Source: Oscillatoriales cyanobacterium
Lineage (GTDB): Bacteria; Cyanobacteriota; Cyanobacteriia; Cyanobacteriales; Microcoleaceae
Length of the DNA stretch: 64,000 nucleotides
Direction: 5' to 3'
Assembly: GCA_004293365.1 (NCBI GenBank)
Contig: RDYN01000041.1
Coordinates: 1-64,000 of the forward strand
Under the pieces are notes generated by a model. That model had not been told where the DNA came from, made no database searches, and saw only the letters and a list, made by a program, of their open reading frames with translations. Positions within the stretch are counted from its first letter, which is position 1. Each line of letters begins with the position of its first letter. Position numbers and translations under genes: made by a program. This document shows positions 43,385 to 52,012 of this stretch, piece after piece.

Positions 43385-44230
43385 ATGTTTGACTTTATCA
43401 GACACAAACAAAATTTTTTCAACGCTACTGAGGGCTGGGATAACGATAAATGGAGCAATTTAAATGAAAATCCCTTCGTGATTTCTTCCCCAATTCTTCA
43501 AGATTGTCACGTTAAGAATTGTCGCTTAGTTGAAAGTCGGCCGAAGATGTTGGAATATCTGCCTAAAAATAGTGTGGTGGCTGAGGTGGGCACTCAATAC
43601 GGGCGCTTTGCTGAGAAAATTTATTCTATTACAAAACCCCAAAAACTGCATCTCATAGATTATAGTTTTGACTTGTTTAAAGAAGAGGTAAGTCAAAAAC
43701 AAAAAAATATCTTTCAAGAGGGTATAGAAAACGGCTCTATCGAACTTCACGAAGGCGATTCTTCGACAATTTTAAGCAGCTTTCCTGATGAGTATTTCGA
43801 CTGGATATATATCGATGCTGACCACGCCTATGAAGGTGTGTGCAAAGATATTCAGCAAGGCTATTCTAAAGTCAAGCCCCACGGCATGATGGTTTTTAAC
43901 GATTATACGAATTGGTCTGTAGGTGAGTTCATACCTTACGGTGTGGCGAGAGCGGTGAATGAGTTTTGTATCGCAAATAACTGGGAAGTAGTATTTCTAG
44001 CGCTTCAGTCTCTAGGCTATCACGATATTGCGATTAAGAAAAATACCTGGGAAAAGGAGGTGCGAATTCAGTTACAGGAGGCTAAGTCAGAGTTGCAGGG
44101 TTCGCAAGCTCGGATGCAGCAGCTTGAGTTAGAGTTAGAGCAGGCTAAAAGGGCGATCGACTTTATGGAAAATGATAAATTTTGGAAATTGCGATCGCAA
44201 TGGCTGAAAATCAAAAATTTGTTTTCCTAG
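43385..44230 (+). CDS. Class I SAM-dependent methyltransferase with C-terminal coiled coil
   Basis: I start at the ATG at 43385 (MFDFIRHKQNFFNATEGWDN, 281 residues) rather than the upstream TTG. Residues ~55-200 form a Rossmann methyltransferase of the Methyltransf_24 type: VVAEVGTQYGRFAEKIY (SAM loop), LHLIDYS, EYFDWIYIDADHAYEGV and GMMVFNDYTNW. The last ~60 residues are a coiled coil (LQEAKSELQGSQARMQQLEL), often seen in surface-polysaccharide enzymes of cyanobacteria. The substrate is unknown. It stands alone between repeat clusters. Confidence 0.85.
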   Translation: MFDFIRHKQNFFNATEGWDNDKWSNLNENPFVISSPILQDCHVKNCRLVESRPKMLEYLPKNSVVAEVGTQYGRFAEKIYSITKPQKLHLIDYSFDLFKEEVSQKQKNIFQEGIENGSIELHEGDSSTILSSFPDEYFDWIYIDADHAYEGVCKDIQQGYSKVKPHGMMVFNDYTNWSVGEFIPYGVARAVNEFCIANNWEVVFLALQSLGYHDIAIKKNTWEKEVRIQLQEAKSELQGSQARMQQLELELEQAKRAIDFMENDKFWKLRSQWLKIKNLFS

Positions 44231-44296
44231 CTGAGTCTGATTTCCGAATCTACAATCTACAATGGTATTATCCCAGCGGGGATGGTTTTTAGGTTA

Positions 44297-44403
44297 GGAC
44301 TTACGCACGAGTGGTGAGAAACCGGGTTTTTTCTGAAAATCCTTCGTTGTTACCCGCAGATTGGGTAAAAAACCCGGTTTCTTTGGTCTGGATGCGTCAG
44401 TCC
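44297..44403. repeat. GAAACCGGG-type palindromic element, copy 3
   Basis: The ends are GGACTTACGCA and TGCGTCAGTCC, inverted with one mismatch. The inner pair is GAGAAACCGGGTTTTTTC and TAAAAAACCCGGTTTCT. It lies between the methyltransferase and the alanine dehydrogenase genes and is in the same orientation as copy 1. Confidence 0.82.
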
Positions 44404-44448
44404 TGTAGGTTAAATTCGATCGACATAAGCCTGAGATTAGAGGTATAG

Positions 44449-45537
44449 ATGGAAATAGGCGTCCCCAAGGAAATCAAAGATTTGGAGTTTCGAGTTGGGC
44501 TCAGTCCAACCAGTGTCCGGGCTTGTTCGGACAAAGGCCACACAGTTTTTGTCGAAACCAATGCTGGTGCTGGGGCCGGTTTTGCCGACGAGGACTACCT
44601 TCAAGCCGGGGCTAAAATTGTCTCAAAAGCTTCAGATGTCTGGAACCGACAACTAATTGTTAAAGTTAAGGAACCCCTACCTGCTGAGTACCCGCTGATT
44701 GAAAAAGAGCAGTTGCTATTTACATATTTGCACTTGGCTGCCGATCGCACATTAACCGAGCACTTAATCAGCAGCGGAGTCCAGGCTATCGCCTACGAAA
44801 CCGTCGAACTCCCCGACAGAAAATTGCCGCTGCTGACACCGATGAGCATTATTGCAGGGCGTTTGGCCGTGCAGTTCGGTGCTCGGTTTCTGGAACGGCA
44901 GCAAGGTGGCAGAGGCGTACTTTTGGGGGGCGTACCGGGGGTAAGACCGGGCAAAGTTGTAATTTTGGGCGGCGGAATCGTCGGCACAGAAGCAGCCCGC
45001 ATTGCTGTAGGAATGGGCGCTAGGGTGCAGATTTTGGATGTAAATGTCGATCGGCTCGCTTATTTAGAAACTCTATTCGGTTCCAGAGTAGAATACCTCT
45101 ACAGCAGTCCTTTGCAAATAGAAGCAGTTGTTCCCGATGCTGACTTATTAATCGGCGCAGTTTTAGTCTTAGGAAAAAGAGCTCCGGTGCTACTTTCGCG
45201 CGAATTTGTCGCCAAAATGCAGCCCGGTTCTGTAATTGTTGACGTAGCCGTCGATCAAGGTGGCTGCGTGGAAACTTTGCGAGTAACTTCTCACACCAAT
45301 CCTACCTATGTAGAGGAAGGAGTTGTGCATTACGGCGTACCAAATATGCCGGGTGCCGTGCCTTGGACTGCAACTCAAGCTTTGAATAACAGCACTTTGC
45401 CTTATGTTTTGCAGTTGGCAAATAACGGGATTAAAGCTTTGGAAATGAATCCGAGTTTGGCGAAGGGTTTGAACGTGCAGAATCACCAATTGGTGCATCC
45501 GGCTGTGCGCGAAGTTTTCCCAGATTTAGCTGATTAA
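44449..45537 (+). CDS. ald: Alanine dehydrogenase
   Basis: The 362-residue enzyme matches Ald/PntAA-type dehydrogenases. It starts MEIGVPKEIKDLEFRVGLSP. It has the substrate-site region LFTYLHLAADRTLTEHLI and the Rossmann NAD site KVVILGGGIVGTEAARIAVG (about residues 168-187). Near the end come IVDVAVDQGGCVETL and GVPNMPGAVPWTATQALNN. It converts L-alanine and NAD+ to pyruvate, ammonia and NADH, linking nitrogen and carbon use. Length excludes the pyridine nucleotide transhydrogenase subunit. No operon partner is adjacent. Confidence 0.96.
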   Translation: MEIGVPKEIKDLEFRVGLSPTSVRACSDKGHTVFVETNAGAGAGFADEDYLQAGAKIVSKASDVWNRQLIVKVKEPLPAEYPLIEKEQLLFTYLHLAADRTLTEHLISSGVQAIAYETVELPDRKLPLLTPMSIIAGRLAVQFGARFLERQQGGRGVLLGGVPGVRPGKVVILGGGIVGTEAARIAVGMGARVQILDVNVDRLAYLETLFGSRVEYLYSSPLQIEAVVPDADLLIGAVLVLGKRAPVLLSREFVAKMQPGSVIVDVAVDQGGCVETLRVTSHTNPTYVEEGVVHYGVPNMPGAVPWTATQALNNSTLPYVLQLANNGIKALEMNPSLAKGLNVQNHQLVHPAVREVFPDLAD

Positions 45538-45875
45538 TACCATTTTTATAACAGTGTACAACACTCTTCGACCCCCCTAGCGCCCCTTGCTAAGGGGGGG
45601 AGAAGAATACTGTTGCATTCTTTTTTTCAATTGGTATAAATTGTATTTTGGTGCGGGCAGGATGCCTACCCACAACAAACTTAATGTGTTGTGAAATAGG
45701 CATCTAAATTGTCTTTTGGTGCGGGCAGGATATCCAACCCCTACTCCCCACAACAAACTTGATCTGTTGTGGAATAGGCATCTTGCTTGTTCCCCAAAAA
45801 AGTGGAATGGGCATCTTGCCCGTTCCCAAGATGGGACAATATGAACGATAGGAGTTACCGATGCTTTAGCAAGTC
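45538..45875. other. Intergenic repeat debris downstream of ald
   Basis: A C/G-rich hairpin (CCCCTAGCGCCCCTTGC against AAGGGGG, about 45572-45600) could end ald transcription. Three imperfect copies of a GGTGCGGGCAGGAT / CACAACAAACTT unit follow (45648-45780), then AAGTGGAATGGGCATCTTGC. No gene is seen. Confidence 0.6.
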
Positions 45876-46598
45876 TCAAATATCCAGTTTTGCCAAACCC
45901 AAATACCGCAAACCTTCGGGAGTTACGTCAAACCGGCAAGGCAAAACTTCCACACCTTCACTCATCGCCTGTCTGAACAATTGTCCGTAAAGGCGATCGG
46001 CATTATCGCCCGGAGCAAAATCCGTACAATCGCCGCGATTAATAAAATACAGCATTACAGCCCTCGAACCCTGCCGCACCACATCGATCAATTCTCTCAA
46101 ATGTTTCTGTCCCCTCTCCGTCACTGTATCGGGAAATAAAGCCAATGTATCTTTGACATAAGTTGTATTTTTAACTTCCAGAAAAATCGGTTTTTCCCCA
46201 CCAGTCAGCCAGAAATCAACTCTACTTTTTTTATCTTTTCCATAAACAACTTCCGGCTGAATTAAACTATAATTTCCCAACTCAGGAAACAATTGCAATT
46301 CCAAAGCTAATTTAATTACTCGATTTGGCAGTCCGGTATTAACTCCCACCCAAGTTGGCACAGTATCGCAAACTTTAATTAATTCCCAAGTGTAAGCTAA
46401 TTTGCGTTTGGGATTGTCGCTGGGAGATACTAGCACGGGATTGCCGGGAATTAAAACACCAGTCATCGGCCCCGTATTCGGACAGTGCGCGGTGATGATT
46501 TCTCCCGAATCTAATTCGATTTCGGCGAAAAATCGTTTGTACCGCTTGATTAAAGTTCCGGGCAAAAGAGGAGGATATTTGTAAATTAAGTCAGTCAT
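45876..46598 (-). CDS. sfsA: SfsA family DNA-binding protein/nuclease
   Basis: The 240-residue protein is a standard-length SfsA. It has an OB-like N-terminus (LLPGTLIKRYKRFFAEIELD, then AHCPNTGPMTGVLIPGNPV) and a PD-(D/E)XK-like core: SRVDFWLTGGEKPIFLEVKN, then VTERGQKHLRELIDV. The RVDF, LEVKN and E/K residues are the expected metal site. SfsA was named for sugar fermentation stimulation in Escherichia coli; nuclease activity is predicted from fold. Neighbouring genes give no further clue. Confidence 0.93.
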   Translation of the reverse strand: MTDLIYKYPPLLPGTLIKRYKRFFAEIELDSGEIITAHCPNTGPMTGVLIPGNPVLVSPSDNPKRKLAYTWELIKVCDTVPTWVGVNTGLPNRVIKLALELQLFPELGNYSLIQPEVVYGKDKKSRVDFWLTGGEKPIFLEVKNTTYVKDTLALFPDTVTERGQKHLRELIDVVRQGSRAVMLYFINRGDCTDFAPGDNADRLYGQLFRQAMSEGVEVLPCRFDVTPEGLRYLGLAKLDI

Positions 46599-46710
46599 GG
46601 GGCCTGGGGCATTAGTAAATAGACATAATTATTGTAGGGGCGGGTTAACCAACAATACCAGCCAATAATTGACAATCTCAAAAACCCGCCCCCACCCAAC
46701 CGTAAATCAC

Positions 46711-46738
46711 TGTCAACAGTCAACCGTCAACTGTCAAC
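46711..46738. repeat. GTCAAC heptamer tract overlapping the GST gene end
   Basis: Four degenerate heptamers (TGTCAAC, AGTCAAC, CGTCAAC, TGTCAAC) run from 46711 to 46738 and supply the last codons and stop of the GST gene (LTVDG then TGA on the minus strand). The same heptamer forms the tract at 59786-59841. Confidence 0.85.
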
Positions 46739-47445
46739 TGTTTATCTTCTTTTCTCAACTGATTAATCTCATCATTCAAAGACTGATTTGACTGACCTTT
46801 CATCAACTGTTTCATCTGCACTTTAAAAGCTTCCACCAGTTCGGGACTGGCTTGTGTTTGTTGCCAAGAAGCGCGGGAATTTAAGCGATCGCACCAAGCC
46901 TGCAATTTGGGGTAATTTTCCAACGACAGGCCTAGCTCGGGCAACCAAGGCACGGAAACACCAGCCACAACATCCGCGAGGGTAATCGTGTTACTGCCAC
47001 CAAAAAAAGCTCGATCGCCCAACAACTCCTCAAAAAAGCTCAATACCGCCGCCACTTGCTGCCCGGATTTTTCCAGCTTTTCCGGGTCGCCTGCACCGCC
47101 GAAAGTCTGACGGACAAAGGGACTCAGCGCTGGCGTCAATTCGTTAACCGTGACTGTTTCTACCATGCGGACGATCGCCAAATCCCGAGGATTCTGCGGC
47201 AATAGGGCGATCGCCGGATACTTAGCTTCCAGATAATCCAGAATAGCCAGACTTTCTATTACATGAAAATCGCCATCAGCCAAAACCGGGACGTGGTGAA
47301 AAGGGCTAATAGCCAAAAAATTCGGTTGAAACTGATCGCCGTTTAATTTGAGTGCCACCAATTCAAACTCAATCTCTTTTTCCAGCAAAGCAATCCAGAC
47401 ACGGCGAGCATTACTAGAGAGCGGATTATAATAAAGTTTCAGCAA
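46720..47445 (-). CDS. Glutathione S-transferase family protein
   Basis: I prefer the TTG at 47445 (reads LKLYYNPLSSNARRVWIALL after the start), because AGGAG lies eight bases upstream; a TTG at 47451 is the alternative. The ~241-residue protein has a thioredoxin-like N-terminal domain (NARRVWIALLEKEIEFELV, HHVPVLADGDFHVIESLAIL) with the conserved ESLAI turn. An all-helical C-terminal domain follows (ITLADVVAGVSVPWL). The N-terminal Ser in LSSNARR is where many bacterial GSTs place the catalytic residue. The substrate is unknown. The C-terminus has been rewritten by a heptamer repeat tract. Confidence 0.88.
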   Translation of the reverse strand: MLKLYYNPLSSNARRVWIALLEKEIEFELVALKLNGDQFQPNFLAISPFHHVPVLADGDFHVIESLAILDYLEAKYPAIALLPQNPRDLAIVRMVETVTVNELTPALSPFVRQTFGGAGDPEKLEKSGQQVAAVLSFFEELLGDRAFFGGSNTITLADVVAGVSVPWLPELGLSLENYPKLQAWCDRLNSRASWQQTQASPELVEAFKVQMKQLMKGQSNQSLNDEINQLRKEDKQLTVDG

Positions 47446-47451
47446 AGTCAA

Positions 47452-47914
47452 ATCTCCTAAAAGTCAAATTACTAAAATCTTGGGAGTTATTAGAGAGTGC
47501 ATCTCTGTTTTGCAAGAAGCATTTTTTAAAGAGCGGACTCTACTGACGTACTACGAACCTTTTTTGAGCGGGGATCGCACTGTAAATGCAAAACTGAGAT
47601 GCACCCGTTACTAGAGCCAATTAACGCCAAAACATCCTAGCACGAAACCCAGATACATAGAAAAATGCCAAATTTATGGTAATTGCTCAACTACCCCCCT
47701 CTTCTGAAGCAGCCTCAAGCGAGACAGTTTCAGATAGTGAATTTTGAATTTGTGAATTTTAAGCAAAAAGCTTCTTCTTCAATAAAATTAAGGAGAGAAT
47801 GAGGGTTTCAGCGATCGAAACTGAAACATGAAATAATTGTCTTCAAACTTGGCAATACTTGCCTACAAAGGGTTTCAGATATTTTATTTTTGTCCGTAGG
47901 GGGTGTCAAACCTA
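47452..47914. other. Intergenic region with MITE-like element and inverted-pair arm
   Basis: No gene is seen. It contains the MITE-like element at 47497-47604 and a 47-bp sequence at 47678-47724 whose inverted copy lies at 53402-53448. A further MITE-like copy in opposite orientation starts at 53124, so the two sides of the 47.5-53.4 kb segment mirror each other. Confidence 0.65.
47497..47604. repeat. MITE-like element, best-preserved copy
   Basis: The 108-bp element has 18-bp terminal inverted repeats with one mismatch: GTGCATCTCTGTTTTGCA at the left and TGCAAAACTGAGATGCAC at the right. The interior includes ACTACGAACC, shared with the GGTTCGTAGT family. Other copies are at 43101-43203, at 53124 (inverted interior) and at 18587 (decayed). 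Confidence 0.88.
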
Positions 47915-48580
47915 TCAATCCTGGGTGGAAGCTGGCAAAGAATGGGCAAAGACAGCAGCTTGAGTTCGATCGCGCAGATTCAGACGGCTGAGAATACTGG
48001 AGACGTGATTTTTAACCGTTTTTTCAGAAATACAGAGCATCTCTGCAATTTCACGATTACTAGATCCGATCGCGATCAAACTTAAAACCTCTTGTTCGCG
48101 AGGGGTTAGCTCTTCGACAGGGTTCTTATCCTGAACTAAACCCGATCTAATCGCGAGTAAAGAATTTGAGCGCTGGGGAAATATTTTGTCAAATAATCCT
48201 GGACTAAATTGGGTATAGCCGCGATGGGCCGATCGAATAGCTTGAGCTAATTCTTCTGATGGCGTATCTTTCAAAAGATAACCCACTGCGCCAATTTGCA
48301 TTAATTTTTCAATATATTGTTCATCATCAAAAGTCGTTAGAATTAAAACCTTCACCTTTGGAAAGCGATCGCAAATGATTGGTGTTGCAGTCAAGCCATC
48401 CATAATTGGCATTCGGATATCCATCAAAACTAGATCCGGTAAATATTGAGCAACTTGCTCGATCGCCTGTTGTCCATTTTCAGCTTCACCAACAATCTGT
48501 AAGTCAGGCTGCGCTTCCAACAGTCGCCGCAATCCTTGTCGAACGATCGTTTGATCTTCCACAATCAAGACACGAATCAT
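47915..48580 (-). CDS. NarL/FixJ-family response regulator
   Basis: I start at the ATG at 48580 because GGAGG lies eight bases upstream and the receiver fold begins there (MIRVLIVEDQTIVRQGLRRL, 221 residues). The receiver has acidic residues at E8/D9 and the phospho-acceptor D54 in VLMDIRMP; Thr and Lys follow in LTTFDD and YLLKDTP. The LuxR-type helix-turn-helix is at ~150-210 (LTPREQEVLSLIAIGSSNRE, then ISEKTVKNHVSSIL). The histidine kinase gene overlaps its start by 4 bp, so it is certainly the cognate pair. The signal is unknown. Confidence 0.95.
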   Translation of the reverse strand: MIRVLIVEDQTIVRQGLRRLLEAQPDLQIVGEAENGQQAIEQVAQYLPDLVLMDIRMPIMDGLTATPIICDRFPKVKVLILTTFDDEQYIEKLMQIGAVGYLLKDTPSEELAQAIRSAHRGYTQFSPGLFDKIFPQRSNSLLAIRSGLVQDKNPVEELTPREQEVLSLIAIGSSNREIAEMLCISEKTVKNHVSSILSRLNLRDRTQAAVFAHSLPASTQD

Positions 48581-49989
48581 CTGGAAACCTCCAACAAAGG
48601 GATACGAACAATGATGCAGCAACCGGATTGAACCTCGAATTCAAGGGTTCCAGAAAGACTTTCAACCCTCTCCCGCATCCCTTGCAGCCCAAAACCCGAT
48701 CGGGTTTGCTGCGGATTGAATCCAATCCCATTATCCATAACTTTGAGCAATATCTGAGGGATTTCGTCCTCACTGGTTTCAAGTATTAGGTGAATGGTGA
48801 CGCGATCGGCTTGACTGTGTTTTTGAATATTGGTGAGGGCTTCTTCCAGAATCCGATAGAGGACAACTTGATAACGCCCCGGTAATGTCAGGTTCGGATC
48901 CAGATCGACCACTGGACGAATACCAGTTACCTGCATAAATTGTTGGACTAAATCGGCGATCGCTTGAGGGAGAGATTTGCCTTGCATCGGGTCAGTCCGC
49001 AGCATCCAGACAGCCTGTCGGAGTTCTCGTCGCGCTTCTTTTCCCAATCTTTGACTCTCATCTAGAAACGATCGTGCATCATTTTTACCATCATTTTCAC
49101 CATCATTTGCGCCATCAAGAGACATCGTTGTATTTTCCAGCATTACACTTTGTGCTGTCAGTAAATGTCCTAAGGAATCATGAATTTCGCGGGCAATGCG
49201 AGTACGTTCTTGAAGGGTAGCTTGGTCTTCGATTTGTAAGGAATATTGATAAAGCTGTTGGTGGGCAATTGCAAGTTTTTTACGTCCTTGACGTTCATTC
49301 ACCAATGAATCCACCAAGAGCAACATAAAGAGAAGAATCAACCCAGAAGAGAGAAACGTGTCAAGTAGAAAGGGGAATAATGTACGTTTTGACAAGATAA
49401 TGAATTGACTCACTTGAGTCGCAGAAAGATTTAATGTCCACTGTATGCCCCCATCACCCAGAACAACCAATCCAGGAATCATACTGAGCAAGTCTTTAAT
49501 CGTCTTAGATTGAAAAGTAGTCACCCAGAACAGGAACAGAGCAAGCAAGGTTGTCACCACATAACTCAGCCAGACTAAACTCGCAATCATCCATCGTCCG
49601 CGTCGTTGAAAAATTAAACAGCCTCGCATCACAAGGATAGTTACCAAGGGTAGTAATTCACCTACATTGATATATCCAATTGCCCCGATCGTTAAAAAGG
49701 AGAAACTTATATAACAGAATTTACTCAAGCGATCGGTTGGCAATCTGAAACCTAACAGCCCAAAGACAGTTAGCAACCCAACAAATCCTAGAACTTGCAT
49801 GGGGTAAGATGGATTCCTTTCGGGAAAGCCTAATTCCCTTAAGGAGATCGGTTGCCCCCAGAGCGGCATTTCGATCAGCTCAGGACTGAGCAACTTAAAT
49901 ATAGTCATTCCCAATAAAATCCACTCTAATCTTAAGAGGAGCCCAAAGGGGTGTGGCTTGAAGGATAATGCAAATGTAGGAATTTTCAT
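48577..49989 (-). CDS. Membrane sensor histidine kinase, HisKA_3 (NarX/DesK-like) type
   Basis: The 470-residue protein has an N-terminal membrane region of about six segments (residues ~15-235, for example VLGFVGLLTVFGLLGF and LVWLSYVVTTLLALFLFWV). A HisKA_3 dimerisation domain follows with H270 in RIAREIHDSLGHLL, then a HATPase domain with EEALTNIQKHS (N box), DNGIGF and GFGLQGMRERV. An Asp/Asn-rich insert (NDGENDGKND) encoded by short DNA repeats sits just after the H box. It has no PAS or other known sensor domain, so sensing is probably by the membrane segments. It is co-translated with the response regulator. Confidence 0.94.
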   Translation of the reverse strand: MKIPTFALSFKPHPFGLLLRLEWILLGMTIFKLLSPELIEMPLWGQPISLRELGFPERNPSYPMQVLGFVGLLTVFGLLGFRLPTDRLSKFCYISFSFLTIGAIGYINVGELLPLVTILVMRGCLIFQRRGRWMIASLVWLSYVVTTLLALFLFWVTTFQSKTIKDLLSMIPGLVVLGDGGIQWTLNLSATQVSQFIILSKRTLFPFLLDTFLSSGLILLFMLLLVDSLVNERQGRKKLAIAHQQLYQYSLQIEDQATLQERTRIAREIHDSLGHLLTAQSVMLENTTMSLDGANDGENDGKNDARSFLDESQRLGKEARRELRQAVWMLRTDPMQGKSLPQAIADLVQQFMQVTGIRPVVDLDPNLTLPGRYQVVLYRILEEALTNIQKHSQADRVTIHLILETSEDEIPQILLKVMDNGIGFNPQQTRSGFGLQGMRERVESLSGTLEFEVQSGCCIIVRIPLLEVSR

Positions 49990-50503
49990 AGAGCAATTAT
50001 GTGGAGCGACACTATATAGCCTTTCTCGGATATAGCGATCGCAAATGATTTGTAAATATCTTGCCCCCTCCCCTTAGTAAGGGGAGGGTTGGGGTGGGGT
50101 AAAAAATTTACAAATGATTTATGACTGCATGAAATTTCAAGAATCAAGTCCCCGCCGCGGAACGCCGGGGATTGTTAACATCATTGTTTGGGCTTCATTG
50201 TTGGGCTTCCTCTTTCTGTGACTCGGCTTACTTTAAGGAGTTTCCTCTACCCTGTACCTCGCCTCACTGAGAAAGCTTAATCTTATACCAAATCCGGGTT
50301 TCCAACCCCCTTTATCCCTCAAACCCGCGCAGGCGGGTTTTGTTTGTATAGTAGCGGTTTCAACCGCCGAGTCTTGCGGGGATATTTAACCCGAATTTGG
50401 TATTAAGCTGTTCTGCATTTAAATTGCATATCACAAATAATCAAACAATAAGTGGGCTGGGCGTCTCGCCCGCTCTAAATATACAATTTAAATGTATGAC
50501 AGC
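49990..50503. other. Intergenic region with repeat fragments
   Basis: No gene is seen. It has CCCTCCCCTTAGTAAGGGGA (about 50068), a hairpin. GCGGTTTCAACCGCCGAGTC (about 50352) belongs to the gun4-downstream family, and an inverted TACCAAAT...ATTTGGTA pair spans about 50284-50402. The 3' flank of the cyclophilin-RTX gene begins at about 50490. Confidence 0.5.
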
Positions 50504-51919
50504 TTACTCGATTCTCAAAGCCGCATCGCCAGTCGGTAAATCGTCGGGACGGCGAATCCCAGGTATCCCAATTGTAAAGACTGCATTGCGTACCGATGCA
50601 ACAGTAGTATTTTGCACGATCGCCCCAGATCCTGCCAAATTAATTACAGTGTTGTTTCCCGATTGAATGAATTCAATGTCGGCTAAATTTCCTGTTAGGG
50701 CAATGCGATCGCCCTCTTGGGGTCTAAAATCAACTATTGTCTGATTCGTCGGAAGTAGCAGAATAAAAGGCAAAGTAGCGGGATCGACTCCGATCGCAAC
50801 AAAAGTATCCGCACCGCTACCTCCAGTAAGAGTATTGATGCCCGGATCGCCAATCAAAATATCGTTACCGTCGCCACCATTTAAGACATCATCGCCCACA
50901 CCGCCGCGCAAAAAGTCATTACCGGCATCGCCATTTAAAGTGTCGTTGCCGAAATTTCCACTCAGAATATCGTTGCCTGCACCGCCACTAATTAAGTCGC
51001 TACCTTTGCCGCCTCTGAGATAGTCGTCACCGCCTTCTCCGGTTATCGTATCGTTGCCTCGATCGCCATTAATTGCATCATTAGTTGGCGAACCGACGAT
51101 TCGATCGTTTCCCGCCCCGCCCCGCACGCCGCCGGGATTTTGCTGGGAATCTTGAGACGTTACTTGATAGTTATCGCCGCCATCAGACAATCTGAGCGAT
51201 CGCAAAGGCAGATCGAGAAGGTTGGTAGTATTGATGGCATTGTTGAGCCAGTTAACATCTTTAACTATGTTAGAAACCCGACTGGGAACAATTCCTTGAA
51301 CTACTTTGGCACTGGAAATGCGATCGCCCTGTTTCACTCGATCGACCGTATCAAAACCTTGAGTTACATAACCAAAAACTGCATAACTCCCATCTAGAAA
51401 CGGCCAGTCACCTAAACTAAAATAAAACTGCGAAGAAGCCGTATTTAAAGCAGTAGCCCTCGCCATTGCCACGGCCCCGCGAGTGTGCCGTAACTGCGGT
51501 CTTTCGGGGACTAATTTATTGTATACCGGTTGCGCTGCTACTAGCGGTTTGATTTCCAAAGGAATCGATCGCGTTTGATTAGTCTCCGGGTCAACAAAAC
51601 CGCCGACTTCTAATCGTTCGGCTGGAATTGAAGTATCTCTGCTGCGCGGATTTCCCCCTTGGACTACAAAGGGTTCTGGCTGGCGGACGACTCGGTGAAA
51701 CATCGTCCCGTCGTAAATTCCGCGTTCGACTAAATCGACAAAATTTCCAGCAGTAATCGGGGCATTCGTACCGTCAACTTCGATGGTAACTGGTTGACCG
51801 TTTATGATTTGGATAACTGTGGCTTTGCCTTGTAATGGCAGCGGAGGCGGAACGATGCTGTTTTCGATCGTAACTGTTGGACTGTCTGTTTTAGAACTCG
51901 GATTAAATGGATCGTTCAT
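50504..51919 (-). CDS. Cyclophilin-type peptidyl-prolyl isomerase fused to RTX calcium-binding repeats
   Basis: I start at the ATG at 51919 ([20 protein letters not shown], 471 residues). Residues ~25-210 are a cyclophilin domain: [33 protein letters not shown] and [20 protein letters not shown], with active-site R and Q positions visible. Residues ~255-380 are hemolysin-type GGxGxDxLx nonapeptides (for example [20 protein letters not shown]). The final ~80 residues ([15 protein letters not shown]) resemble the post-RTX region used for type I secretion. There is no Sec signal peptide. The fusion suggests an extracellular, calcium-folded isomerase; this is inference. It stands alone between repeat-bearing gaps. 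Confidence 0.93.
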   Translation of the reverse strand: MNDPFNPSSKTDSPTVTIENSIVPPPLPLQGKATVIQIINGQPVTIEVDGTNAPITAGNFVDLVERGIYDGTMFHRVVRQPEPFVVQGGNPRSRDTSIPAERLEVGGFVDPETNQTRSIPLEIKPLVAAQPVYNKLVPERPQLRHTRGAVAMARATALNTASSQFYFSLGDWPFLDGSYAVFGYVTQGFDTVDRVKQGDRISSAKVVQGIVPSRVSNIVKDVNWLNNAINTTNLLDLPLRSLRLSDGGDNYQVTSQDSQQNPGGVRGGAGNDRIVGSPTNDAINGDRGNDTITGEGGDDYLRGGKGSDLISGGAGNDILSGNFGNDTLNGDAGNDFLRGGVGDDVLNGGDGNDILIGDPGINTLTGGSGADTFVAIGVDPATLPFILLLPTNQTIVDFRPQEGDRIALTGNLADIEFIQSGNNTVINLAGSGAIVQNTTVASVRNAVFTIGIPGIRRPDDLPTGDAALRIE

Positions 51920-52012
51920 GGTAAATAGCAAAGTCTTAGAACCTTGAGTCTTGTGATGTGATGAGAAAAATTTTTTGCAGCAAATTGAGCGCGATCTAAC
52001 AATTTAATAGGG

